Both the position numbers and the translations under genes were made by a program. From Novosphingobium sediminicola (GTDB lineage: Bacteria; Pseudomonadota; Alphaproteobacteria; Sphingomonadales; Sphingomonadaceae), in assembly GCF_014196525.1 (NCBI RefSeq), contig NZ_JACIDX010000001.1, positions 62,001 through 126,000 of the forward strand: DNA of 64,000 nucleotides, read 5' to 3'. This document shows positions 16,179 through 25,051 of this stretch, piece by piece. The notes beneath the pieces are model-generated. The model made no database searches and had not been told where the DNA came from. It worked only from the letters and a program-made list of their open reading frames with translations. The stretch's first letter is position 1. Every line of letters starts with the position of its first letter.

Positions 16179-19100
16179 GGACGATGCTCGCTGACTGAAG
16201 GCTGAATGGTTGCGGTTTTTGGCAGAGGGCTCTGCGTCGGCATGATCCGCATGGACGGCAGGGTCAGGCCCTTGTCACGCGGATCGCCGATATAGTTCGA
16301 ATCGTAAAGCGAACGCAGCGACCCGATCAGTTGATAGAAGGGAGCGCGGATGTTCACATTGAATTGCAAAGGCAATTTGGCCACCTGACGGGTCAGGAAA
16401 TTCTTCGAGGCCCCCTTGCCCTGCCGCAATCCCTTCATGGACACGCGCGTCACCACCTCACCGGCCAGATCGCCGTCGAGGCCGATTCGCATTTCCTTGA
16501 ATTGCACGTCGCGCAAGGTTCGGAACGCCAGATTCGCCATGGGCGTCAGATCGCGATAGCTCAGCTCGCCCACATAGGACACCGACCCGCCGCCGGGCCG
16601 CGAAATCAGCTCACCGCCCGAGACGCGCCCGCCATTCTGGTCGAAAACCAAGGGGATGCGCCCATCGAACAGCCCCGTCGCGGCCAGATTCGACACCTCC
16701 ATATGGGTGATCAGCTTGGCCGCGTTCACCGACGAAAGCTTCAATTCGAATCGGCGCACCGCCGCCCCGCCCAGTTGCAGCTTGGTCGGCAGCATCTCCA
16801 TCTCGCCATCAAGGAAGGGCCAGCGCGCATCCTCGATTTCCAGCAGATAGCCCGGATGCATGGTAAAGCGCATCTTGCCATCGGTGGCCTCGATGCCCGG
16901 ATTGATCGAACCGATGCGCAGGCTCTGATGCGGCGCGGTGACAAGGCCAAGCAGATCGGTGAACTCCACCGTACCCGCCACGCCCTTTACCGGGCCAGCC
17001 ATGCCTGCAAAATCAAAGCTCTGGGTGGTGATCCTGCCATGGCTTGTCACCTTGCCATCGGCCCAGTCGATCCGGCCCGTGCCATCGAAACGCCCTGCGG
17101 CATTCGCAATCGTGCCTTGCGCCAGCGCGCTCAGCCCGTCCGGCTGCAAACCGGCGTCAAAGGTCAGCCCGTCCAGCGTCAGATCGGCAAAGCCCTTGGC
17201 ACTGGCCAATTCATGCGTGATGGCGACCTGAACGATCTGGCGGTCATGCTTGGGCTCACGCAGCACGGCATCGGCGCGAATCACCCCATTGGTCATCGTC
17301 AGGCTGGCACCATGGGCGACAAGCGGGGCAAAGCGGGCCAGCTTTTCCACATCGCTCACCTGCATCGCCACATCGCTGAGCGCCAGCGTGCCGCCAGTGT
17401 AGCGCCACTGCCCCGCGCCATCCTTGATCAGCATCGGCACCGCGGCCAGCGATCCCTCCAGCCCCTTGAACTCCCCCGCGGCCCCCGCGCCCATCTGCGC
17501 TGTCACCGAAGCCAGCTTCAGGCTGGTCCCCTCGCCCGGCTTGCCCAATTGCACGGCAAGCGCCTGCGCATTGAGCGCCGCATCACGTCCGGCCCCGGCG
17601 CGCAATTCCAAAGGTCCGCTGTTCAATTTCAACGGCGAATCACCCATCCGCCCGTTCAGATCCAGCCCCGCGACCCGCACGCCCGCGCGCCATCCGCCTT
17701 TATCCAGCTCCAGCAAAGGCCCGGACAGCGGACAGGCCGCCACCTTGCCCGCGCTCAGGCTCAGCCCATTGGCCTCCAGCCCGGAAAAGCTGACCGGCAC
17801 GCAGGACGACCACAGACGCGCCCCGCCCTTGTCGCCCACGCCGTCGAGCGGCAGGCGCAAAGCCGCCACCTTCACCCCCGGCGCCAGCGCGCCAGAGGCC
17901 AAAGCCTCGCCCCGCCAGCGGATTTCGCCGCCCTTGGCCACAATCTCCATCCGGGGCAGCGCCAAAGCCGCACCATTGTCCGCGCGGAACTCGGCCATGC
18001 TCAGGCGGATCGGTCCGCCATTTTTGGGAATTTCGGCCAGAATGCGCGGCAGCCCCGGCGCCGCGCTGCGCAGCGATCCGGTAAAGCGCGGCACCTTTGC
18101 CGAATCGCTGATCAGCGTCAGCCGGTCGCCGTCAAGCAAAGGCATGCCCGATTCGCCAACCAGCCGCAGCAGCGGCGCGACCAGGCTGAAACGCCCCTCG
18201 CCCGCATGAAGGTTAAAGCGGCCCTCCAGACGGCTGCGCGGGGTTTCCTTGCGCAGGCTCGCCTCGATCCGCGCGATCAGCGGCTCGGTCAGCGTCCCTG
18301 CCGCCCCGGCCCGCGCCTTGGCCAGCGCGGCATAGCTGGCCTTGTCGGGCACAATGCCCTGACCCGAAACCGTGCCGTCGCCATCGATCCGCGCCATGGT
18401 CAAAGGCGCGCGCAGGCGGCCCTCGATCCCCACTTCGCGCGCAGCAACGCCCGTGGCGGTCAGATCATGCGCGGCGATCCGCCCCATCGCATTGACCGCC
18501 GAATCGCGCAGCGCCAGCCGCAAAGGCCCGGTGATCGCCCCGATCCGCGCACCCGGCATATCCAGCGCGCCGGTCCTCAGCGCCAGATCGACCTGACCGC
18601 CATCCAGCAATTCGTCCAGCCTGCCCTTCACCCCAATCTGCGAAGCGCCCAGCCGGATCGCGCCGCATGAGGCCGGCAGCAGATGCGCCATGCCATCCAG
18701 CATCGGCGATCCGCCCTTCACGGCGATCCGCCCGATCATCCGCGCGCCGCCCGCGCATCCCGCGCCGCGCAAATGCGGCGCCGACACCACCAGCGCGCCG
18801 CCAAAGCCGCCCGCCAGATTGCCCCGGCCCGACACCACTGCGCCCACTCCGCCCGCAGGCGTGGCCAGAGCCATGACCCCATCGGTAATCCGCAGGTCGA
18901 TCGCGGGCAGGCCCGAAGGCTTGCCGCCGCCCTTCATCAAAGTGTCGATGGCGCCGAAACTGATGTGCCCGTCCTTCATCGCGGCAAAGATGCGCGGCGA
19001 TGAAACGTCCACCCGCGAAATGCCCGGCGTCAGACCCACCATCCCGGCCCAGACCTCGATCCGGGGGATCACCGCATCGGGATGGCGCACATCGCCCACC

Positions 19101-19330
19101 ACCACATCGGCCAGCACCGCATGGCGCGTATCAAGCTCGACCACCTTATAATTGGCCGCCAGCCCCAGACGCACCAGTTCGCGCCGCAGCACCGCATCGG
19201 CAATCGAGAGCCTTTCGGCCCAGCCAAGACCCAGCGCGAGCGCCACCAATCCCGCCCCGGCAAGGGCCAATTGGCGTCCGCGCCCACGCGGCGGGCTCGT
19301 TACTTCATCATCGGTGGGCAATTCATCCAT
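16175..19330 (-). CDS. ydbH: YdbH family AsmA-like intermembrane protein
   Basis: A 1051-residue protein with one N-terminal membrane anchor (QLALAGAGLVALALGLGWAE, about residues 20-39) and then a long beta-rich periplasmic body of repeated short strands. The C-terminal DUF2125/YdbH-type segment includes GRIPLVFDQNGGRVSGGEL and GSVSYVGELSYRDL. In E. coli YdbH, TamB and YhdP form redundant bridges that carry phospholipid to the outer membrane. The gene order ydbH-ynbE-ydbL matches E. coli. The start codon is the ATG one codon after a GTG. Confidence 0.9.
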   Translation of the reverse strand: MDELPTDDEVTSPPRGRGRQLALAGAGLVALALGLGWAERLSIADAVLRRELVRLGLAANYKVVELDTRHAVLADVVVGDVRHPDAVIPRIEVWAGMVGLTPGISRVDVSSPRIFAAMKDGHISFGAIDTLMKGGGKPSGLPAIDLRITDGVMALATPAGGVGAVVSGRGNLAGGFGGALVVSAPHLRGAGCAGGARMIGRIAVKGGSPMLDGMAHLLPASCGAIRLGASQIGVKGRLDELLDGGQVDLALRTGALDMPGARIGAITGPLRLALRDSAVNAMGRIAAHDLTATGVAAREVGIEGRLRAPLTMARIDGDGTVSGQGIVPDKASYAALAKARAGAAGTLTEPLIARIEASLRKETPRSRLEGRFNLHAGEGRFSLVAPLLRLVGESGMPLLDGDRLTLISDSAKVPRFTGSLRSAAPGLPRILAEIPKNGGPIRLSMAEFRADNGAALALPRMEIVAKGGEIRWRGEALASGALAPGVKVAALRLPLDGVGDKGGARLWSSCVPVSFSGLEANGLSLSAGKVAACPLSGPLLELDKGGWRAGVRVAGLDLNGRMGDSPLKLNSGPLELRAGAGRDAALNAQALAVQLGKPGEGTSLKLASVTAQMGAGAAGEFKGLEGSLAAVPMLIKDGAGQWRYTGGTLALSDVAMQVSDVEKLARFAPLVAHGASLTMTNGVIRADAVLREPKHDRQIVQVAITHELASAKGFADLTLDGLTFDAGLQPDGLSALAQGTIANAAGRFDGTGRIDWADGKVTSHGRITTQSFDFAGMAGPVKGVAGTVEFTDLLGLVTAPHQSLRIGSINPGIEATDGKMRFTMHPGYLLEIEDARWPFLDGEMEMLPTKLQLGGAAVRRFELKLSSVNAAKLITHMEVSNLAATGLFDGRIPLVFDQNGGRVSGGELISRPGGGSVSYVGELSYRDLTPMANLAFRTLRDVQFKEMRIGLDGDLAGEVVTRVSMKGLRQGKGASKNFLTRQVAKLPLQFNVNIRAPFYQLIGSLRSLYDSNYIGDPRDKGLTLPSMRIMPTQSPLPKTATIQPSVSEHRP

Positions 19331-19415
19331 CACCTACAGACTCTTGCGCGAGGGGGCCGGGAAAGGCAATGCTTATACGCAATTGCCGCGATCAGTCGCC
19401 GCGAGGGACCGGGGG

Positions 19416-20240
19416 ATGGATGTGACCAGCGATGATGATGCCTTCGACACCCGATCGACCCCCACACAACCAACACCGGACCGTCTGCGTGAGGCGCATC
19501 ATGGCACTTTGTTTTCTGCACAGGACCTGAATCCCGCCCCGCCATCGGGCGAAAAGCTGCAACAGATCGCCCATGATCCCTCCGGCCACCGTGCGCGTCT
19601 GCGCAAAAGGCTGCTGGATGGGGGCGAAGGGGCGCTGGCCGATCATGAGATCATCGAATATCTGTTGATGACCGCCATCCCCCGGCGCGACACCAAGCCG
19701 CTGGCACGCAGCCTGCTGGCGCGGTTTGGTTCGCTGGCGGGGGTGTTCAACGCCGATTCGGTGGCGCTGGCCGCGCATCCGGGCATGGGCGAAACCAGCG
19801 CGGCCGCGATCCGCATCGTCGCGCTCGCCACCCGCCGCTTTGCCCGCCATCAGGTCAGCGAACAGCCGATCTTCAACACATGGCAGATGCTGATCTCCTA
19901 TCTGACCGTGGACATGGCGCATCTGAAGGTCGAGCGGGTGCGCGCGCTTTATCTGGACACCAAGAACCGGTTGATCCGCGACGAACATCTGGGCGACGGC
20001 AGCCTTGACGAGGCCGCGATCCACCCGCGCGAGGTGATCCGCAAGGCGCTCGATCTGGGGGCGGCCTCGATGATTCTGGTGCATAATCACCCCTCCGGAT
20101 CGCCCGAGCCCAGCCGGGCCGATATTCAGATCACGCAAAAGATTGCCGAGGCGGGCCATCATCTGGGCATCAGCGTTCACGATCATGTCGTGATCGGGCG
20201 GGAGGGGCATGTTTCGCTGCGCCAGCGCGGCCTCTTATGA
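19416..20240 (+). CDS. radC: RadC family JAB-domain protein
   Basis: The 274-residue protein has a helix-hairpin-helix part (about residues 53-140; LADHEIIEYLLMTAIPRRDTKPLA) and a C-terminal JAB/MPN metalloprotease-like domain with the JAMM motif HNHPSGSPEPSRAD (223-236). RadC was once linked to recombination repair, but its real role is unsettled. The ATG at 19416 follows a purine-rich stretch (GAGGGACCGGGGG); the longer frame to 19152 only mirrors ydbH. It is divergent from ydbH. Confidence 0.92.
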   Translation: MDVTSDDDAFDTRSTPTQPTPDRLREAHHGTLFSAQDLNPAPPSGEKLQQIAHDPSGHRARLRKRLLDGGEGALADHEIIEYLLMTAIPRRDTKPLARSLLARFGSLAGVFNADSVALAAHPGMGETSAAAIRIVALATRRFARHQVSEQPIFNTWQMLISYLTVDMAHLKVERVRALYLDTKNRLIRDEHLGDGSLDEAAIHPREVIRKALDLGAASMILVHNHPSGSPEPSRADIQITQKIAEAGHHLGISVHDHVVIGREGHVSLRQRGLL

Positions 20241-20332
20241 GGGGCCAGTGGGGGCTTTTGTAACGCAAAACTTGCCTTTCGACGCATGAAGCCCTAGCGG
20301 CGCGAGCAAGAGAATCTGCGCCGGAGACACAT

Positions 20333-21646
20333 ATGGTACCCCGTTACGCCCGCCCCGCGATGACCGCGATCTGGGAGCCCGAAGCCCGTTACAAGATCTG
20401 GTTCGAGATCGAAGCCCATGCCACGCAAAAGCTGGGCGAGCTGGGCGTTGTGCCCGCAAGCGGCCCCAAGGCGCTGTGGGACTGGTGGGCGACCAACCCT
20501 GTCATCGACGTGGCCGCCATCGACGCCAAGGAAGCGATCCTCAAGCATGACGTGATCGCGTTCCTCGACTGGGTTTCCGAACAGGTCGGCCCCGAAGCGC
20601 GCTTCATGCATCAGGGCATGACCAGCTCGGACGTGCTGGACACCACGCTCTCGGTGCAGTTGGCCAAGGCCGCCGATATCCTGATCGAGGACATTGACGC
20701 GCTGCTGGCCGCGATCAAGCGCCGCGCGTTTGAACACAAGTATACGCCCACCATCGGGCGCAGCCACGGCATCCACGCCGAACCGACCACCTTCGGCAAG
20801 AAGCTGGCCGAGGCCTATGCCGAATTCACCCGCAACCGTGCGCGCCTTGTGGCCGCGCGCGAAGACATCGCCACCTGCGCGATTTCGGGCGCTGTGGGCA
20901 CCTTTGCCAACATCGACCCCAGCGTCGAAGTCTATGTGGCCGAGCAGATGGGCCTGTCGGTGGAACCCGTTTCCACGCAGGTCATCCCGCGCGACCGCCA
21001 CGCGATGTTCTTTGCAACGCTTGGCGTCATCGCCTCGTCCATCGAACGCCTCGCCGTGGAAATCCGCCACCTTCAGCGCACCGAAGTTCTGGAAGCGGAA
21101 GAATATTTCTCGCCCGGCCAGAAGGGTTCGTCGGCGATGCCGCACAAGCGCAACCCGGTGCTGACCGAAAACCTGACGGGTCTGGCCCGCGTGGTGCGTT
21201 CGGCTGTCACCCCGGCGCTGGAAAACGTGGCGCTTTGGCACGAGCGCGATATTTCGCACTCCTCGGTCGAACGTTACATCGGCCCGGATGCGACGATCAC
21301 GCTCGATTTCGCCCTCGCCCGTCTGACCGGCGTGGTCGATAAGCTGGTGATCTACCCTGAGCGTATGCAGAAGAACCTCGACCGCATGGGCGGTCTGGTC
21401 CATTCGCAGCGCGTGCTGCTGGCCCTGACTCAGGCCGGTCTGGAGCGCGATGCTTCCTACCGTCTGGTACAGCGCAATGCGATGAAGGTGTGGGAATCGG
21501 ACGGTCAACTCAGCTTGCTCGAACTGCTCAAGGCCGATCCCGAAGTGACCGCGGCGCTGACCCCGCAGCAGCTCGAGGACAAGTTCAACCTCGACTACCA
21601 CTTCAAGGCCGTCGACACGATCTTTGATCGCGTGTTCGGCGCCTGA
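20333..21646 (+). CDS. purB: adenylosuccinate lyase
   Basis: PurB cleaves adenylosuccinate to AMP and fumarate, and SAICAR to AICAR, in purine synthesis. The 437-residue protein shows GRSHGIHAEPTTFG (142-155) with its catalytic histidine, and the fumarase/aspartase signature GSSAMPHKRNPVLTENL (265-281). Length and start (MVPRYARPAMTAIW) are typical. A terminator-like hairpin follows. Confidence 0.97.
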   Translation: MVPRYARPAMTAIWEPEARYKIWFEIEAHATQKLGELGVVPASGPKALWDWWATNPVIDVAAIDAKEAILKHDVIAFLDWVSEQVGPEARFMHQGMTSSDVLDTTLSVQLAKAADILIEDIDALLAAIKRRAFEHKYTPTIGRSHGIHAEPTTFGKKLAEAYAEFTRNRARLVAAREDIATCAISGAVGTFANIDPSVEVYVAEQMGLSVEPVSTQVIPRDRHAMFFATLGVIASSIERLAVEIRHLQRTEVLEAEEYFSPGQKGSSAMPHKRNPVLTENLTGLARVVRSAVTPALENVALWHERDISHSSVERYIGPDATITLDFALARLTGVVDKLVIYPERMQKNLDRMGGLVHSQRVLLALTQAGLERDASYRLVQRNAMKVWESDGQLSLLELLKADPEVTAALTPQQLEDKFNLDYHFKAVDTIFDRVFGA

Positions 21647-21658
21647 AGACGCGTGGAC

Positions 21659-21684
21659 AAGGGGCGCTGATATAGCGCCCCTTT
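21659..21684 (+). terminator. purB terminator-like hairpin
   Basis: AAGGGGCGCT (21659-21668) pairs with AGCGCCCCTT (21674-21683) across the loop GATAT, followed by only a short T run. It is strong as a stem and moderate as a terminator. Confidence 0.7.
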
Positions 21685-21749
21685 CCATCCGGAACATTCC
21701 GGCCTAGCATAAGTCTTTGGGTACGATGACCGCGCAGGAGGGGAAGACC

Positions 21750-22064
21750 TTGCAGATCTTACGGACGGCGCTCTGGATCCTGGCGGCGGTGTTGATCTCG
21801 TCTTTTGTGGCGATCAACTGGCAAAAGACTTCGATCAATTTGTGGCCGCTGGAAAACGGCTATCTGCATGTTGATTGGCCGGTGGGGCTGATCGCGCTGG
21901 CCGCTTTTGTGGCGGGCATGGTGCCGGTGTGGCTTTTGGCCAAGGCGAAGATCTGGCGGTTGAACCGCCGCATCGCGGGCCTTGAAAACACGCTGCGCGC
22001 CGCAACCCCCACTCCGCCGATCGCCACCGCAACCCAGCTCGATGCCGCTGCCGAGAAGAATTGA
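21750..22064 (+). CDS. lapA: LapA-like membrane protein (DUF1049)
   Basis: A 104-residue protein with two membrane segments (about residues 6-22 and 45-65) and a short coiled, Pro/Thr/Ala-rich tail, matching the LapA/DUF1049 layout. In E. coli LapA works with LapB in controlling LpxC, and lapA-lapB-pyrF are adjacent. Here pyrF follows and lapB is absent. The TTG at 21750 (MQILRTALW) is chosen because AGGAGGGG lies just upstream and homologues begin MQ.LR. The ATG at 21726 gives eight more residues but has no ribosome-binding site. Confidence 0.75.
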   Translation: MQILRTALWILAAVLISSFVAINWQKTSINLWPLENGYLHVDWPVGLIALAAFVAGMVPVWLLAKAKIWRLNRRIAGLENTLRAATPTPPIATATQLDAAAEKN

Positions 22065-22073
22065 GACGCAAAG

Positions 22074-22751
22074 ATGAACCATAATCCGATCTATGTCGCC
22101 CTCGACCTGCCCCGTCTGGATGCCGCCGAAGCGCTGGCGCGGCGGATCAAGGATCATGTGGGCGGGATCAAGCTGGGGCTGGAATTCTTCTGCGCCCATG
22201 GCCATCACGGCGTACATGAACTGGCCAAGGTCGGCCTGCCGATCTTTCTCGATCTGAAGCTGCACGATATTCCCAATACGGTGGCGGGCGCGATGCAGGC
22301 GATCCATGTGCTGCAACCGGCCATCGTCACGGTCCATGCCTCGGGCGGGCGGGCGATGCTGGAGGATGCCAAGGCTGCGGCGGGCGAGCATACCAAGGTG
22401 GTGGCCGTGACCGTGCTGACCAGCCTTGACGATGATGACATGAGCGCCATCGGCTATGCCAACCGCGCCAGCGATCAGGCGCTGCGTCTGGCCGAGCTGG
22501 CGCATGGTGCGGGCGTCGACGGCATCGTGTGTTCGGGCCATGAAGTGGGCGATATCCGGCGTCAGTGGAAGGACGGCTATTTCGTCGTACCCGGCCTGCG
22601 CCCCGCCGATGGCGTTCTGGGCGATCAGAAGCGTTCGGTCACGCCGCGCGCCGCGCGCGATGCCGGGGCCAGCGTGCTGGTCATCGGCCGCCCGATCACG
22701 CGCGCCGAAGACCCGGTGGCCGCCGCACGCGCCATCGAAGGCACGCTGTAA
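22074..22751 (+). CDS. pyrF: orotidine 5'-phosphate decarboxylase
   Basis: PyrF decarboxylates OMP to UMP, the last step of UMP synthesis. The 225-residue protein has the catalytic D-K-D cluster in FLDLKLHDIPNTV (Asp60, Lys62, Asp65), plus TVHASGGRAML and PGLRPADG near the C-terminus. It begins nine bases after the LapA-like gene, so the two are likely co-transcribed. Confidence 0.96.
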   Translation: MNHNPIYVALDLPRLDAAEALARRIKDHVGGIKLGLEFFCAHGHHGVHELAKVGLPIFLDLKLHDIPNTVAGAMQAIHVLQPAIVTVHASGGRAMLEDAKAAAGEHTKVVAVTVLTSLDDDDMSAIGYANRASDQALRLAELAHGAGVDGIVCSGHEVGDIRRQWKDGYFVVPGLRPADGVLGDQKRSVTPRAARDAGASVLVIGRPITRAEDPVAAARAIEGTL

Positions 22752-22756
22752 AACCC

Positions 22757-23254
22757 ATGGTCCGTCTGGCTCTGCATGACGACCTGCCCGCGCTGCATGC
22801 GCTGGTGGAAAGCGCCTATCGCGGCGATTCGGCGCGCGGGGGCTGGACCCATGAGGCCGACCTGCTGGAAGGGCAGCGCACCTCACAGGCCGAACTGGCG
22901 CAGGCGCTGGACGAGGCGAACAATCGCGTGCTGGTGATGCACTGCGATGGCGCGCTGATCGGCACGGTCACGGTTACGCGGCGCGCGGACGGGATTGCCT
23001 ATATGGGCATGCTCTGCGTTGATCCGGCCTTGCAGGCTGGCGGCATGGGTCGCACCCTGATCGCGGCGGCAGAGGAGCAGGCCCGGCGCGATTTCGGCGC
23101 GACCATCATGGAAATGACCGTTGTGGCCCCCCGCACCGAACTGATCGCCTATTACGAGCGGCGCGGCTATGCGCAAACCGGTGAAATCCGCCCCTTTCCC
23201 CTGCCCCAGTTTGACCATCTGACGATGGTGGTGCTGACCAAGGCCTTGGGATAA
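22757..23254 (+). CDS. GNAT family N-acetyltransferase
   Basis: The 165-residue protein has the GNAT fold: the acetyl-CoA-binding motif QAGGMGRTLIAAAEEQA lies at about residues 94-110, after the strand MGMLCVDPAL. The C-terminal motif AYYERRGYAQTGE is typical. The substrate is unknown. It starts five bases after pyrF and ends four bases before trpF, so it is part of the pyrF-trpF unit and an unusual insertion there. The start is the ATG at 22757; the earlier open frame overlaps pyrF. Confidence 0.85.
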   Translation: MVRLALHDDLPALHALVESAYRGDSARGGWTHEADLLEGQRTSQAELAQALDEANNRVLVMHCDGALIGTVTVTRRADGIAYMGMLCVDPALQAGGMGRTLIAAAEEQARRDFGATIMEMTVVAPRTELIAYYERRGYAQTGEIRPFPLPQFDHLTMVVLTKALG

Positions 23255-23258
23255 TCCC

Positions 23259-23903
23259 ATGGCGCGCATCGGCATCAAGATCTGCGGCATTTCCGACCGC
23301 GCCAGTCTGGACGCGGCCATCGGCGCGGGCGCGGACCATATCGGGCTGGTGTTTTTCGCCAAGAGCCCGCGCAATGTCGGCATCGAACAGGCCGCCGCGC
23401 TGGCGCATCATGCGGCGGGGCGGGCCAAAATCGTCGGCCTGTTTGTCGATCCCGATGGCGATTTCCTTGGCCAGATCCGCCAGAGCGTCCACCTCGACGT
23501 AATCCAGCTTCACGGCAAGGAAAGCCCAGCCCGCGTGGCGCAGGTGATGGCCGCGCAGGGCCTGCCGGTGTGGAAGGCGATCGGTGTGCGGAAAAGCGCC
23601 GATCTGGACGCCGCGCGCGATTATCAGGGCGTGGCCCGTATCCTGTTCGACGCCAAGCCGCCCGAGGGGGCAGACCTTCCCGGCGGAACAGGCTTGCGGA
23701 TCGACTGGTCGCTGATGGCCGGTTACCGCCATTCCATCCCTTGGATTCTGGCGGGCGGTCTTGATCCGCGCAATGTGGGCGAGGCGATTCAGGCCACGGG
23801 GGCCGATTTCGTCGATGTCTCCTCCGGCGTTGAAAGCGCGCCTGGCGTCAAGGACGCGGCCCGGATCGCCGCCTTTTGCGAGGCCGCGCGAGCGGCAGGA
23901 TAA
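23259..23903 (+). CDS. trpF: phosphoribosylanthranilate isomerase
   Basis: TrpF converts N-(5'-phosphoribosyl)anthranilate to CdRP in tryptophan synthesis. The 214-residue TIM-barrel protein shows IKICGISDRASL (4-15), with its catalytic cysteine, GLVFFAKSPRNV, DVIQLHGKES and WILAGGLDPRNV. TrpF normally adjoins trpB and trpA in Alphaproteobacteria. Here two minus-strand barrel genes separate it from them by about 1.5 kb. Confidence 0.95.
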   Translation: MARIGIKICGISDRASLDAAIGAGADHIGLVFFAKSPRNVGIEQAAALAHHAAGRAKIVGLFVDPDGDFLGQIRQSVHLDVIQLHGKESPARVAQVMAAQGLPVWKAIGVRKSADLDAARDYQGVARILFDAKPPEGADLPGGTGLRIDWSLMAGYRHSIPWILAGGLDPRNVGEAIQATGADFVDVSSGVESAPGVKDAARIAAFCEAARAAG

Positions 23904-23912
23904 TCGCCGTGT

Positions 23913-23942
23913 GGGCGGCAGATTAATCCCGCCGCCCTCGTT
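23913..23942. terminator. hairpin between convergent genes
   Basis: GGGCGGC (23913-23919) pairs with GCCGCCC (23931-23937) across an 11-base loop, followed by TCGTTT. It lies between trpF and the convergent barrel gene and could serve either direction. Confidence 0.55.
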
Positions 23943-23945
23943 TCA

Positions 23946-24413
23946 TCAGAACTTTACGCCAAAGCCCAGCGTCAACGTATCGCCCGGACGCCATGCGCCC
24001 TCATTGATATAGTGGCGATATTCGACCTTGCCATAGACCGGGCCGAGCCCTTGCTGATAACCGCCGCCGATGGAGGTGGCGTTCGGCCCCGAGCCATAGT
24101 GATAACCCGCGATGCCATAAAGCGCGCCCAGCGACAGCACCTTGATCCCCAGCCGTGCCGAGGTGGCCCAACGCGTCCCGCTGCCCCCGGCCGAGCGGTC
24201 CACCGATTCCTCGATACCCGCAAAGACCCCATTGCCCAGCGCGCTGATCCCCGTGTCATAGCCGATGGCTGCGCCCGCCGTGCCCTTGGTCGAGCCATTG
24301 CCCTGCCAACTGACCCCGCCGCGCCCTTCGATCCGGATTTCACCGGCCTGCGCCGCGCCCGATACCAGGCAAAGGGCCATCGCAGCCATGATGGGAAGTG
24401 GGAGACGAGGCAT
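23946..24413 (-). CDS. small outer-membrane beta-barrel protein, paralogue 1
   Basis: The 155-residue protein has a signal peptide (about residues 1-23, ending GAAQAG) and alternating beta strands that end in phenylalanine (GVKF), the usual outer-membrane barrel terminus. Shared blocks IEESVD, ARLGIK, LYGIAGYHYGSGPN and KVEYRH align with the neighbouring protein at 24578-25051. It is probably an eight-stranded OmpW/opacity-type barrel. Function is unknown. Confidence 0.8.
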   Translation of the reverse strand: MPRLPLPIMAAMALCLVSGAAQAGEIRIEGRGGVSWQGNGSTKGTAGAAIGYDTGISALGNGVFAGIEESVDRSAGGSGTRWATSARLGIKVLSLGALYGIAGYHYGSGPNATSIGGGYQQGLGPVYGKVEYRHYINEGAWRPGDTLTLGFGVKF

Positions 24414-24513
24414 AGTATTGTTTCCTGTTTATCAAAGCCATCGGCCTTGCAGGATGGTCCCCGTCCTTGTCCAGAGCAAGCCGGTATAAACCGCAAACGC
24501 CCCCGCCTGCCGC

Positions 24514-24548
24514 AAAAAACGGGCGGCCTGCATGATGCAGACCGCCCG
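24514..24548 (-). terminator. intrinsic terminator of the second barrel gene
   Basis: On the minus strand CGGGCGG pairs with CCGCCCG and encloses TGCAG/CTGCA, making a long hairpin (24520-24548) followed by six T residues (24514-24519). It ends the transcript of the 24578-25051 gene. Confidence 0.92.
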
Positions 24549-24577
24549 CTCTTTATACGCAACCCGTCAGGGCTGGA

Positions 24578-25051
24578 TCAGAAGCGCATACCCACGCCGA
24601 CCAGCGCAGCATTGCTGTCACGGGCATTGTCTTCGTTGAAGGTGTGGCGGTATTCCACCTTGGTGAAATACTGCTGGCCAAGGCTGTGCTCGACGCCCGC
24701 GCCGATATGCGCACCGTTCGGGCCGGTGCCATAGGTGTAGCCGGCAAGGCCATAGACCTTGTCATTGGGGGTGGCCTTGACACCAAGGCGGGCGGTCGTG
24801 CTGAAACGAGCCTTGTCCTGGCTGGTCAGCACCTTGTCGACCGATTCTTCGAGGCCGACGAAAGTGTTGCCGCCCGTGGCAATGTCGTAGCCCAGCGTGG
24901 CGCCGACGGTGCCCTGGATCGAACGGCCATCATTCCATGCGGCGCCGGTGTGAACGTCAAAACGGGCCCCCATGCCATTGGTTTCGCCCTGGGCCATGGC
25001 AGGCGCGGCAACAGCCAGCGACGCGGCGAGCGAGAAAAGAACCAGACGCAT
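24578..25051 (-). CDS. small outer-membrane beta-barrel protein, paralogue 2
   Basis: The 157-residue protein has a signal peptide (MRLVLFSLAASLAVAAPAMA, cleavage near residue 20) and ends in GVGMRF, again an outer-membrane C-terminus. It shares FVGLEESVDK, TTARLGVK, VYGLAGYTYGTGPNG and KVEYRHTFNE with its neighbour and probably arose by tandem duplication. The ATG at 25051 is preceded by CGGAGTAACGATT. It is divergent from trpB across a 335-base gap. Confidence 0.82.
   Translation of the reverse strand: MRLVLFSLAASLAVAAPAMAQGETNGMGARFDVHTGAAWNDGRSIQGTVGATLGYDIATGGNTFVGLEESVDKVLTSQDKARFSTTARLGVKATPNDKVYGLAGYTYGTGPNGAHIGAGVEHSLGQQYFTKVEYRHTFNEDNARDSNAALVGVGMRF

Noticed and set aside
16331..18670. 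779-codon open frame on the plus strand
   Set aside because: Antisense to ydbH with low-complexity Arg/Gln/His composition; not a gene.
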